Shown: piece after piece, positions 41,073-49,410 of the stretch
Numbering within the stretch: the stretch's first letter is position 1
Layout of the letters: each line of letters starts with the position of its first letter
NCBI RefSeq assembly: GCF_016283395.1
Contig: NZ_JAEEMU010000051.1
Span: forward strand, 1-61,823
Direction of reading: 5' to 3'
From: Ruminococcus sp.
GTDB taxonomy: Bacteria; Bacillota_A; Clostridia; Oscillospirales; Ruminococcaceae
DNA length: 61,823 nt
Translations under genes and position numbers: made by a program
The notes under the pieces: model-generated
Told to the model about the DNA's origin: nothing
Database searches by the model: none
Seen by the model: the letters and a program-made list of their open reading frames with translations, nothing else

Positions 41073-42009
41073 AAAGCCTTTACTTACTAAAAAGATAGTT
41101 GTGCTGCCACTGACTATGCTGTGCTGTCTGCTGTGGGGAAGTGCTTTCCCGTGCATAAAGCTTGGCTGCGGATATTCCCATATATCCTCAGATGATACTG
41201 CTGCACAGATATTGTATGCGGGACTTAGATTTACTCTCGCAGGGATACTTGCGCTCGTTATCGGCAGTATCATTGAGAGAAAGCCTCTTGTTGCGAAAAA
41301 AAGTTCATTTCCTAAAGCTGCAAAGCTGTCACTTTTTCAGACTATACTGCAATATACATTTTTCTATATCGGACTTACAAGGAGCACAGGCATGAAAAGC
41401 TCGGTCATTACGGCTTCAAATGTGTTTCTGTCTATTATTGTAGCTGCTTTGGTATTTCGTACCGAGAAGCTCACCTTACGTAAAATAGCAGGCTGTCTTA
41501 TCGGTTTTTCGGGAGTAGTTCTTATTAATCTAAGCGGTATCGGCGGAGGTTTTAGATTTACGGGTGAGGGATTTGTGTTCCTGTCCGCGCTGTCCTATGC
41601 GTTCTCAGCAGGACTTATCAAACGCTATTCTCGCACAGAGGATACTGTGCTGCTAAGCGGCTGGCAGTTCGTTATAGGCGGCATTTTTATGACTGCCATC
41701 GGTTATATTGCAGGCGGAAGGGTAACGATCACTAATACCAAAGCAGTTCTTATGCTGGTTTATCTTGCATTTGTTTCTGCGGCTGCGTTTTCAATATGGG
41801 GAGTACTGCTGAAACATAATCCCGTTTCAATGATATCGGTTTTCGGTTTTATGAATCCTGTTTTCGGCGTAATACTCTCGTATCTGCTATTGTCAGAAAA
41901 GAGTGACGCAGGTCCGTATAAGGTAGCGGCTGCGCTTGTTCTTGTTGCCGCAGGTATCATTATCGTGAATATTTCACCGTTACAAAAAGACAAAGAAAAA
42001 GCAGCATGA
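41065..42009 (+). CDS. EamA/DMT-family transporter
   Basis: A 314-aa protein with ten predicted helices forming two EamA repeats (about 15-150 and 175-305). The first repeat begins LLWGSAFPCIKLG and ends in IAGCLIGFSGVVLINLSG; the second ends YLLLSEKSDAGPYKVAAALVLVAAGIIIVNIS, both typical DMT signatures. The family exports or imports small metabolites; substrate unknown. It overlaps the ATPase gene by 8 nt, so it belongs to the riboswitch operon and may handle a corrinoid-related small molecule. The stop codon lies inside the terminator hairpin. Confidence 0.88.
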   Translation: MSEKPLLTKKIVVLPLTMLCCLLWGSAFPCIKLGCGYSHISSDDTAAQILYAGLRFTLAGILALVIGSIIERKPLVAKKSSFPKAAKLSLFQTILQYTFFYIGLTRSTGMKSSVITASNVFLSIIVAALVFRTEKLTLRKIAGCLIGFSGVVLINLSGIGGGFRFTGEGFVFLSALSYAFSAGLIKRYSRTEDTVLLSGWQFVIGGIFMTAIGYIAGGRVTITNTKAVLMLVYLAFVSAAAFSIWGVLLKHNPVSMISVFGFMNPVFGVILSYLLLSEKSDAGPYKVAAALVLVAAGIIIVNISPLQKDKEKAA

Positions 42010-42025
42010 TAAGTGCTGCTTTTTG
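41996..42025 (+). terminator. Terminator of the cobalamin-riboswitch operon
   Basis: AAAAAGCAGC - ATGATAAGT - GCTGCTTTTTG; overlaps the end of the EamA gene. Confidence 0.85.
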
Positions 42026-42029
42026 TTTC

Positions 42030-42058
42030 TTGCTTTTGCAGCATTTATGTGCTATAAT
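42030..42058 (+). promoter_or_regulatory. Sigma-A promoter of the two-component system
   Basis: TTGCTT 42030-42035, 17 nt, extended TGC-TATAAT 42053-42058. Confidence 0.72.
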
Positions 42059-42095
42059 ACAATTGTTAAGTTTATTTGAACGGAGTTGTGATGCC

Positions 42096-42767
42096 TTGAA
42101 TAAAATTTTGCTTGTAGAAGATGATAAGGAAATAATCGCAAACCTTACTGAATACCTTTCGGGAGAAGGTTTCAGCGTAAAAAACGCCAACGGACAGACA
42201 AAGGCTCTTGAAATGGTTGAAAATGAACCTTTTGATCTTGTGCTCCTTGATGTTTCTCTTGCTGAGGGAAACGGTTTTGCTGTATGCTCAGCTATAAAAG
42301 CAAATACCTGTATACCTGTTATTTTCCTTACAGCTTCAGGTGATGAATTCAGTACCGTTACCGGTTTCGACCTCGGCGCAGATGATTATATTGCTAAGCC
42401 TTTCCGTCCCCGTGAACTGGTTTCGCGTATCAAGAATATTCTGAGACTTACAGGAAGTACGGGTACTGTTGCACAGCTCGGCGATGTACTTGTGGATACT
42501 GTTAAGGGTACTGCCACAAAGAACGGAAAAGACCTTTTCCTTTCCGCACTTGAATACAGACTGCTCCTTGTGTTCATTAATAACAGGGGAGCTGTTATGA
42601 CACGTACAAAGCTGCTTGAGTCCATATGGGATATAGCAGGAGAATTTGTCAATGACAATACGCTTACTGTATATATAAAGCGTCTGAGAGAAAAAATAGA
42701 GGACGATCCGCAAAATCCAACGATCATAAAGACTGTAAGAGGTATGGGGTACAGAGTTGACTTATGA
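42096..42767 (+). CDS. OmpR-family response regulator
   Basis: A 223-aa two-domain regulator. Receiver domain (1-115): acidic pocket VEDD, phosphoacceptor Asp in LVLLDVSLAEGNG (about residue 51), Thr in FLTASGDE and Lys in YIAKPF. Winged-helix effector domain (about 130-223) with LSALEYRLLLVFINNRGAVMTRTKLLESIW and the recognition helix DNTLTVYIKRLREKI. The start is taken as TTG at 42096, with CGGAG 10-15 nt upstream; the ATG at 42091 is out of frame. It overlaps the kinase gene by 4 nt. The setting next to a FtsX-type ABC transporter suggests a cell-envelope or antimicrobial-peptide stress system. Confidence 0.92.
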   Translation: MNKILLVEDDKEIIANLTEYLSGEGFSVKNANGQTKALEMVENEPFDLVLLDVSLAEGNGFAVCSAIKANTCIPVIFLTASGDEFSTVTGFDLGADDYIAKPFRPRELVSRIKNILRLTGSTGTVAQLGDVLVDTVKGTATKNGKDLFLSALEYRLLLVFINNRGAVMTRTKLLESIWDIAGEFVNDNTLTVYIKRLREKIEDDPQNPTIIKTVRGMGYRVDL

Positions 42768-43768
42768 TGAAGCTTTTGAGAAATATTGAAATTTTTCGTT
42801 CTGTCATTGCTTTTCTCATTCTCTCGCTTGCGGCTGTTATAGCAGTATGGATATATGATGACAGATTTCTTGTTCCTGTGATAGGTTTGTGCAGCGGATT
42901 TACTGCTATACATTTCTTAACTGTTTTTTTCAGATACAGAAAGATATCACAGCTCACCAACAATATTGACAGGATACTTCATGAAAATGAGAATATATGC
43001 CTTGAGGATTACAACGAAGGTGAGCTTGCACTGCTTCAGAGTGAGATACATAAAATGACTGTAAGACTTCGTGAACAGCAGTCTAAACTTATTGAGGACA
43101 AGGTATATCTTGCGGATTTTCTTGCTGATGTTTCGCATCAGATAAGAACTCCGCTCACTTCCATAAATATACTTGTTTCTATGTTGGCTGAGCCTGATAT
43201 ATCATTTGAAAAGCGCGAGCAGACCGTTCATAAGCTTTACGGGCTTCTTTCACGTATCGACTGGCTCATTAATGCTCTTCTGAAAATGTCCAAAATAGAT
43301 GCAGGTACTGTAAAATTCCATGGAGAAAAAATAACCATGCAGCAGCTCCTCGAAAAGGCTTGTATGCCTGTAAGAGTTCCTATCGAACTGCATTGTCAGG
43401 AGCTTGTGGTCGAGGCTGACGGTGAGCTTGAATGTGACATAGCATGGAGCTGTGAGGCTATAGGAAACATCGTAAAGAACTGTATGGAGCATACTCCCGA
43501 CGGAGGTACTATAAAGGTCGTTGGCAGTGAAAATGCGCTTTATTCGGAAATAGTCATCACTGACAGCGGCAGCGGTATCGACGCTGAGGACCTTCCGCAT
43601 ATCTTTGAACGCTTCTATAAGGGACGTGCTTCTGAAGATAAGGGCGGCTTCGGTATCGGTCTTGCACTTGCACGTATGATAATCACGGAACAGAACGGCA
43701 CTTTAAAAGCCGAGAATTACAGCGGCGGTGCAATGTTTACGATCAGATTTTATAAAGGTACGATTTAA
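42764..43768 (+). CDS. Sensor histidine kinase, intramembrane-sensing (BceS-like)
   Basis: A 334-aa kinase. Two helices (about 11-31 and 36-57) are separated by only a few residues, so there is no outer sensor domain, as in intramembrane-sensing kinases of the BceS/VncS type. HisKA contains DVSHQIRTPLTSINI with the phospho-His at about residue 124; the ATPase domain has the N box NIVKNCMEHT, G1 ITDSGSGID, and G2 GFGIGLALARMI. Such kinases usually sense through a partner ABC transporter, which fits the two genes that follow. Overlaps the regulator gene by 4 nt and is followed by a terminator. Confidence 0.93.
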   Translation: MMKLLRNIEIFRSVIAFLILSLAAVIAVWIYDDRFLVPVIGLCSGFTAIHFLTVFFRYRKISQLTNNIDRILHENENICLEDYNEGELALLQSEIHKMTVRLREQQSKLIEDKVYLADFLADVSHQIRTPLTSINILVSMLAEPDISFEKREQTVHKLYGLLSRIDWLINALLKMSKIDAGTVKFHGEKITMQQLLEKACMPVRVPIELHCQELVVEADGELECDIAWSCEAIGNIVKNCMEHTPDGGTIKVVGSENALYSEIVITDSGSGIDAEDLPHIFERFYKGRASEDKGGFGIGLALARMIITEQNGTLKAENYSGGAMFTIRFYKGTI

Positions 43769-43792
43769 GGCAGGTGCTCCTGCCTTTTTCTT
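43766..43792 (+). terminator. Terminator after the histidine kinase gene
   Basis: AAGGCAGG - TGCT - CCTGCCTTTTTC. Separates regulator/kinase from the transporter genes. Confidence 0.88.
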
Positions 43793-43815
43793 TTGTGACA
43801 GATTTGTTATTTTAA

Positions 43816-43848
43816 AGTCACTGAATAGTCATCTTGACATGATAGAAT
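43816..43848 (+). promoter_or_regulatory. Probable response-regulator site and promoter of the ABC transporter
   Basis: Direct repeat AGTCA at 43816 and 43827 (11-bp period, one helix turn) covering the -35 zone of a TAGAAT -10 box (43843-43848) with no good -35. This is the usual layout of an OmpR-type activated promoter. Confidence 0.5.
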
Positions 43849-43879
43849 GTATTCAGAAACTAAGAAAGGGTGTGTCTAT

Positions 43880-44563
43880 ATGGAAATATTAAAAGTTGAA
43901 AATCTGTGCAAGACTTACGGAAGCGGCGAAAATGAAGTCCGTGCGCTTGACAATGTAAGCTTCTCAGTAGAAAAAGGTGAATTTGTTGCAATAATAGGTC
44001 CTTCGGGTTCGGGTAAATCAACTCTTCTGCATATTCTCGGAGGTGTTGACAAGCCTACTTCGGGTAAGGTGTTCATGGACGGAAATGATGTTTACTCTCA
44101 GAATGATGAGCAGCTTGCTATCTTCAGACGCAGACAGGTGGGACTCATCTATCAGTTCTACAATCTTATCCCTGTATTGAATGTAACAGAGAATATTACT
44201 CTTCCTGTTCTTATGGACGGTCAGAAAGTCAACGATAAGCGTCTGAAAGAGCTTATTGAAACTTTGAAGCTTAATGGACGTGAGGAACATCTTCCAAATC
44301 AGCTTTCAGGCGGTCAGCAGCAGCGTGTGTCTATAGGAAGAGCACTGATGAATGCTCCTGCTGTTGTTCTCGCTGATGAACCTACAGGAAATCTTGACAG
44401 TAAGAACAGTCAGGAGATAGTTGAACTGCTGAAACTCTCTAACCAGAAATACGATCAGACTCTTATAATAATTACTCACGATGAGAATATCGCATTGCAG
44501 GCTGACAGGATAATTGCTATTGAAGATGGCAAGATCACTCGTGATGAGGTGATACGCAAATGA
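43880..44563 (+). CDS. ABC transporter ATPase (BceA/MacB/LolD type)
   Basis: A 227-aa ATPase. Walker A GPSGSGKST, Q-loop QFYNLIPVLNV, signature LSGGQQQR, Walker B VVLADEPTGNLDS, and H-loop ITHDE are all present. The sequence is typical of ATPases that serve FtsX-like permeases in peptide-antibiotic resistance or lipoprotein release, not of importers. The start at 43880 follows GAAAGGG; the frame is open to 43847. It overlaps the permease gene by 4 nt. Confidence 0.94.
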   Translation: MEILKVENLCKTYGSGENEVRALDNVSFSVEKGEFVAIIGPSGSGKSTLLHILGGVDKPTSGKVFMDGNDVYSQNDEQLAIFRRRQVGLIYQFYNLIPVLNVTENITLPVLMDGQKVNDKRLKELIETLKLNGREEHLPNQLSGGQQQRVSIGRALMNAPAVVLADEPTGNLDSKNSQEIVELLKLSNQKYDQTLIIITHDENIALQADRIIAIEDGKITRDEVIRK

Positions 44564-47319
44564 ATGTATTCAGTAAAGTAACAGTACAATCACTGAAAAA
44601 GAACAGAACAAGAACTATCGTAACTATTATCGGTATCATACTTTCAACAGCTCTTATTTGTGCTGTAACTACTTCTATCGCTTCTGTTCAGAAGTATGCA
44701 GTTAGCTATTATGAGTATGTTGACGGAAAGTGGCACGGACTTGTCAGCGAAAGTGATGTGGATACTTATAATAAAATAAAAAGCTCGGATAAAGTTGCAG
44801 GTACAGGCAGTCTTAGTTATATAGGATATGCGGAAATAGGCAGCATAAACGAATACAAGCCTTATCTTTATATATGCGGCTTTGAAGAGAATATAGACGG
44901 TCTTATCCCTGTCCATCTTAAATCGGGACGTATGCCGCAGAACAGAAATGAGATAATTATTCCTGATCATCTTGATGAAAACGGCGGAGTATCCTATAAA
45001 GACGGCGATAAGATAACTCTTGAAGTTGGTGACAGAAAGATCGACTCTGATCAGGCGGCAGAATCATTTATAGATTCAGAAGAAAATGCTGCTTATGATG
45101 ATAACGCTGTTCTTACACAGTATTGTCCTGTATATGGTTATGATTCTAATGATAATTTGTTTTTTTCATCTGAATACATTGATGTAAAAGAAACAATAGA
45201 ATATACAGTTGTAGGCACTTATGAGCGTCCTGATTTTGAGCCATATGTTGCTCCCGGATATACAGCACTTACTGTTGCTGATGATATAGATGATAATACA
45301 GAAGTCAGTGTATATTACCGTATGAAGAATGGTAAGGATATATATGACTTCATAAAGGATAACGAGATTGGCGGAAGAACTCACAGTGAGATACTTTTGC
45401 TTACAGGTGTGTCAAGATATGACAGCTTCTACAGTGTTGTTTTCGGATTGGCTGCTATAATTATAGGACTTATAATGTTCGGCTCTATAATGCTCATATA
45501 TAATGCTTTTTCTATTTCTGTTTCGGAAAGAACAAAGCAGTTCGGTCTGCTTTCTTCAATTGGTGCTACAAAGAAGCAGCTGAAAAAAATGGTCAGATTT
45601 GAGGCGTATGCATTAAGTATAATCGGTATCCCTATCGGTATAATCGTCGGAATTGTAGGTATGTGGATAACCTTCCTTGCTATCGGAAGCAAATTTGTTT
45701 CCTTTTCAAATAACAGCTATCAGGAACCGCTGCGCGTATGTGTTTCACCTGTTGCTATAATCGCGGCCTGTGTGATCGCTTTTATCACCATATCCGTATC
45801 TGCGTGGATACCTTCAAAAAGAGCAACTAAGATATCAGCTGTTGAAGCTATCAGACAGAATTCGGATATAACACAGAAAAAATATATCAAAACACCTAAG
45901 TTCATTGCCAAAATATTCGGACTTCCCGGTATGCTGGCTCATAAATACTTCAAGCGCAGCAAAAAGAAGTACCGCGCAACTGTTATCAGTCTTTTTATGA
46001 GCATAGTTCTGTTCATATCAGCTTATTCTTTTACTGCTTATCTTGTCAGTGCAGTCAGTGACACTCATGATACTATGGGCATGGATTATACCTATTCAAT
46101 GTATAATACAAGCAAGATCACGGAGATTTCTGCTGAGAAGATCAATGATATCATAAAGAATACAGACTTTATCACCGATTCAACATTTATCGAATATGAT
46201 AATATACCAGTATCTATCGACAGCAAGTATATTAATGACAGTGCTCTCAAAGATGGATTTGTATTTGACAGATCAGAATCTATGCCGTCAGAAAACGGAA
46301 AGAATTATAAAAATATGGATATATTCTTTGTAGATGATGAATCATTCAGAAAGTTTGCAAAGGATTGCAATGTCGATCCTGATGCATTTTTTGACAAGAG
46401 CACTCTTAATGGTATAGCTCTGGATAATACACTGTATTTTGACGGAGAGTCTGAGAAAATGAAGCGTTTGAAAATGTTCAAAGCTTCTGAATTTGATATT
46501 GGTACGCGTGTATATGATAAAATGGATGGATATTATTTCAACGAGCTCGATGAAGACGGAAATGCTGTTTATGTTGATAAGAATGCTTTTGAAGTAACTG
46601 AAGATAATTCGATAAAGGTGCCTGCAGAAGATTGCAGTAAGGATATATCCATACATATAAGCAAAGTTATAGATGAAAGACCGTTTTTCGTTTATTCGGA
46701 CACACAGTGTATAGTTTTCCCGTTAAATAGTTTTAAATTACTATATGGTGATAAGCAAGAAAATAATGTAAACCATTTTGAATTCTGCATAAAATCTGAT
46801 GATGTTTATGAAGGATATGATGCACTGAAAAACTCATTAAAGGAAAACGGACTTTCTACTGATGGGCTGTACAACTATGCAGATGAGGCTGAGTCAAACA
46901 GAAATATGATAATTATTATCAAGGTATTTGCTTACGGATTTATCATATTGATATCACTTATCGCAGCAGCTAATGTATTCAACACAATAACAACCAATAT
47001 CAGCCTTAGAAGGAGAGAATTCGCTATGCTCAGGTCTGTGGGAATGGGCTCTAAGAGCATGAGAAAAATGCTGAATTTTGAGTGTATTTTGTACGGTACA
47101 AAGGCACTTCTCTATGGTCTGCCGGTGTCGGCAGTTGTTACATATCTTATATATCGCGCTGTAAATGAAGGAGTAGATACGGAGTTCTTTATTCCGTGGA
47201 CAGCCGTTATAGTTGCAGTTCTCAGTGTTTTCATTGTTGTTTTCTCCACAATGATGTTCTCGATGATCAAGATCAGAAAGGATAATACGATAGACGCACT
47301 GAAAAATGAAAATCTGTAA
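44560..47319 (+). CDS. FtsX-family ABC transporter permease
   Basis: A 919-aa membrane protein with two FtsX domains. After the first helix (about 19-42) comes a large outer domain (about 45-285), then three helices (about 290-430: SVVFGLAAIIIGLIMFG... WIPSKRATKISAVEAIRQ, the typical FtsX end). A fifth helix (about 475-495), a second outer domain (about 500-770), and three more helices (about 775-905) follow, ending KIRKDNTIDALKNENL. This 4+4 layout matches large MacB/LolE-like or BceB-like exporters. Together with the ATPase and the preceding two-component system it should act as a sensing and resistance module against envelope-active compounds. Confidence 0.92.
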   Translation: MNVFSKVTVQSLKKNRTRTIVTIIGIILSTALICAVTTSIASVQKYAVSYYEYVDGKWHGLVSESDVDTYNKIKSSDKVAGTGSLSYIGYAEIGSINEYKPYLYICGFEENIDGLIPVHLKSGRMPQNRNEIIIPDHLDENGGVSYKDGDKITLEVGDRKIDSDQAAESFIDSEENAAYDDNAVLTQYCPVYGYDSNDNLFFSSEYIDVKETIEYTVVGTYERPDFEPYVAPGYTALTVADDIDDNTEVSVYYRMKNGKDIYDFIKDNEIGGRTHSEILLLTGVSRYDSFYSVVFGLAAIIIGLIMFGSIMLIYNAFSISVSERTKQFGLLSSIGATKKQLKKMVRFEAYALSIIGIPIGIIVGIVGMWITFLAIGSKFVSFSNNSYQEPLRVCVSPVAIIAACVIAFITISVSAWIPSKRATKISAVEAIRQNSDITQKKYIKTPKFIAKIFGLPGMLAHKYFKRSKKKYRATVISLFMSIVLFISAYSFTAYLVSAVSDTHDTMGMDYTYSMYNTSKITEISAEKINDIIKNTDFITDSTFIEYDNIPVSIDSKYINDSALKDGFVFDRSESMPSENGKNYKNMDIFFVDDESFRKFAKDCNVDPDAFFDKSTLNGIALDNTLYFDGESEKMKRLKMFKASEFDIGTRVYDKMDGYYFNELDEDGNAVYVDKNAFEVTEDNSIKVPAEDCSKDISIHISKVIDERPFFVYSDTQCIVFPLNSFKLLYGDKQENNVNHFEFCIKSDDVYEGYDALKNSLKENGLSTDGLYNYADEAESNRNMIIIIKVFAYGFIILISLIAAANVFNTITTNISLRRREFAMLRSVGMGSKSMRKMLNFECILYGTKALLYGLPVSAVVTYLIYRAVNEGVDTEFFIPWTAVIVAVLSVFIVVFSTMMFSMIKIRKDNTIDALKNENL

Positions 47320-47321
47320 AA

Positions 47322-47351
47322 GAAAGACCTTCCGTTAAGGAAGGTCTTTTT
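47322..47351. terminator. Bidirectional terminator between FtsX permease and ThrE-type gene
   Basis: AAAGACCTTCC - GTTA - AGGAAGGTCTTTTTT, next to both stop codons. Confidence 0.9.
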
Positions 47352-48674
47352 TCAGCTGCTTTTGCGGAAATTTTTGTCTGTGAGTATCCTTGCGAATATA
47401 AGTCCGATAGGAAGTGCCATAACGATTAGAATTGCCTTTGTGAGCCAAAGTCCGCCTGTTGATATGTCATTCAGGGCAATGTAGTATATTGCCTTATACA
47501 TGAACATACCGGGTACCATGATGACAATCGATGGAACAGTAAGAGTTATACGCGGATATCCTATCCAATGCTTTATTGCGGATGCCATAAGACCTGCGCT
47601 GAGAGCACCGATAAATGCGGCAAGTCCTACGTGTATGCAAAAAATATCTATAAGTTCAAGACGCAGGGTATTTGCTATCATGCCGATAACACCTGCAAGC
47701 GCAGCCATTTTGCGTTTGCTGTTGAACATAAGTGAAAAGCCGTAGACTCCGCAGAAGCTTGTAAGCATTATAAGGCAGAAGCGGAGCAGGGGAGATATCT
47801 TGTATTCAACGAAATCCTGCGGATGAAAATTGAAAATAAGTGCGCTGACCCAGCCTGTGAGTGTAGCCATTATGATAATAAGGAGTGCGTATGTTATTCT
47901 TTCTATGCCTGATCTCAGGTCGAGCTTCGAGAGGTCGATACCGCCTGTAATAAGAGGAAATCCGGGGATTACAAAAAGCATGGAGCAGATATATCCCGCC
48001 TGATGTACTGCCGATACATCAAAAAGCATCTCTGCAAGCTTTATGAAAAGTACATATGTACAGCAGGCAGATGCAACGCCTGCGGCTACGTTGGCAAAAA
48101 GAGTGATATGCCTTTCAAGCAGGAGCTTCCTTACGAAATTGCCGATACCTGCACCGAAGAATGCACATATCATTTCCGCAGGTCCGCCTCCGAGAAGAAA
48201 GGTGAAGGCGCAGCAGGCGAGTGCAGAGGCAAGACCTAAGTTCCACGCCTTATAATTGCCTTTCATGTCCTGAAACTTGTCAAGTATCATATGAAACTGA
48301 TGTACCGAATACTTTCCTGCACGTTCTGCAAAGCTGTCAGCAAAATTTTCAAGCTCATTCAGCTTATCTGTATTTACACCTGTGGTATTCAGCGAGATAG
48401 CATTTGTATACATCTCTCCGCCGCTGATACAGGTATATTCTATCGACAGCAGACCGATATCCGCATTGCAGGTGATGTTGAGAGCACGGGCTATCTTGTT
48501 CATAGAAGCTCTGACTCTCCATGCGCCTGTTCCAACCGAAAGCATCATCAGCCCGACTCTGCCTACGAGAGTAGCCTTTTCTTTCAGCGTGGCGTTAATG
48601 GCAGGTTCCGAGCTTTCGCTGTCAACGATCTCATGCCAGTTGATGGGCATATGCTGTTTTCTGAATTTACTCAT
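47352..48674 (-). CDS. Threonine/serine exporter family protein (ThrE-like)
   Basis: A 440-aa membrane protein combining both halves of the ThrE fold. The N-terminal half (about 15-270) has the conserved soluble start EKATLVGRVGLMMLSVGTGAWRVRASM-type and then helices with FPLITGGIDLSKLDLRSGIERI; the C-terminal half (about 285-435) has VIGMIANTLRLELIDIF and TVPSIVIMVPGMFMYKAIY. In two-gene versions these are separate proteins (DUF1212 and DUF3815 types), here fused as in Corynebacterium ThrE. It exports threonine or serine by proton antiport. Single-gene unit with its own promoter. Confidence 0.88.
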   Translation of the reverse strand: MSKFRKQHMPINWHEIVDSESSEPAINATLKEKATLVGRVGLMMLSVGTGAWRVRASMNKIARALNITCNADIGLLSIEYTCISGGEMYTNAISLNTTGVNTDKLNELENFADSFAERAGKYSVHQFHMILDKFQDMKGNYKAWNLGLASALACCAFTFLLGGGPAEMICAFFGAGIGNFVRKLLLERHITLFANVAAGVASACCTYVLFIKLAEMLFDVSAVHQAGYICSMLFVIPGFPLITGGIDLSKLDLRSGIERITYALLIIIMATLTGWVSALIFNFHPQDFVEYKISPLLRFCLIMLTSFCGVYGFSLMFNSKRKMAALAGVIGMIANTLRLELIDIFCIHVGLAAFIGALSAGLMASAIKHWIGYPRITLTVPSIVIMVPGMFMYKAIYYIALNDISTGGLWLTKAILIVMALPIGLIFARILTDKNFRKSS

Positions 48675-48712
48675 AAATACACTCCTTATGTAATTTGTTG
48701 AGCCAATTTTAT

Positions 48713-48741
48713 ATTATATCACATTTATAATGAAAAATCAA
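48713..48741 (-). promoter_or_regulatory. Sigma-A promoter of the ThrE-type gene
   Basis: Minus strand TTGATT (48741-48736), 17 nt, TATAAT (48718-48713). Confidence 0.75.
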
Positions 48742-48746
48742 GAAAA

Positions 48747-48776
48747 ATAAAACGGAAGAAAATCCTTCCGTTTTAG
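48747..48776 (-). terminator. Terminator of the LuxR-type two-component system
   Basis: AAAACGGAAG - AAAAT - CCTTCCGTTTT; minus-strand tail TTATTTTTC. Confidence 0.85.
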
Positions 48777-48783
48777 TGATAGT

Positions 48784-49410
48784 TTATATAATGTTATTTT
48801 TTATAGCAAACACAGCAAGCTGTGTACGGTCCTTCATTCCGAGCTTTTCGAGAAGTCTGGAAATACCGTTGCGCACTGTACCTTCGGCAAGGAAAAGCTT
48901 TGAGGCTATCTCTCTGTTGTCGTAGCCTTCGCATATAAGACGGATAAAATCTATCTCACGTTCTGTAAGGTCGAAATTCTTTGCGTCCTGCTGTACAACA
49001 ACATCTTTCTTTATAGAGCGGAAAATATTATTGCAGAATACATTTATACCGCCTGATACTGCCTTTATAGAGTTGATTATCTTGTCATTGTCCATTTCCT
49101 TGAGGATATAACCGTCTGCACCGCTTGCGATAGCCTTGTCAACAGTTTCCTTGTCGTCAAATGTTGTAAGTACCAGTACCTTTATATCGGGAAGAGTATC
49201 CTTTATCTTTCTTGTGCCGTATCCGCCGTCGTAATCGGGCATACGCATATCCATGAGGACTACATCAGGTCTCAGTCTTATGCTCATTTCATATGCTTCT
49301 TTACCATCGGAAGCTTCTCCTACAACATTTATCTCACTGTCGCCCGAAAGGACGGCTTTAAGTCCTGTTCGGAGTATTTTTACATCATCAGCTATAATTA
49401 CATTTATCAT
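48784..49410 (-). CDS. NarL/LuxR-family response regulator
   Basis: A 208-aa regulator. The receiver domain (1-120) has IADD, the phosphoacceptor in VVLMDMRMPDYDGG (about residue 53), and the Lys of YILKEMDND. The C-terminal GerE helix-turn-helix (about 145-205) has LTEREIDFIRLICEGYDNREIASKLFLAEGTVRNGISRLLEKL. The start overlaps the kinase stop by 4 nt. Target genes unknown. Confidence 0.94.
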   Translation of the reverse strand: MINVIIADDVKILRTGLKAVLSGDSEINVVGEASDGKEAYEMSIRLRPDVVLMDMRMPDYDGGYGTRKIKDTLPDIKVLVLTTFDDKETVDKAIASGADGYILKEMDNDKIINSIKAVSGGINVFCNNIFRSIKKDVVVQQDAKNFDLTEREIDFIRLICEGYDNREIASKLFLAEGTVRNGISRLLEKLGMKDRTQLAVFAIKNNII

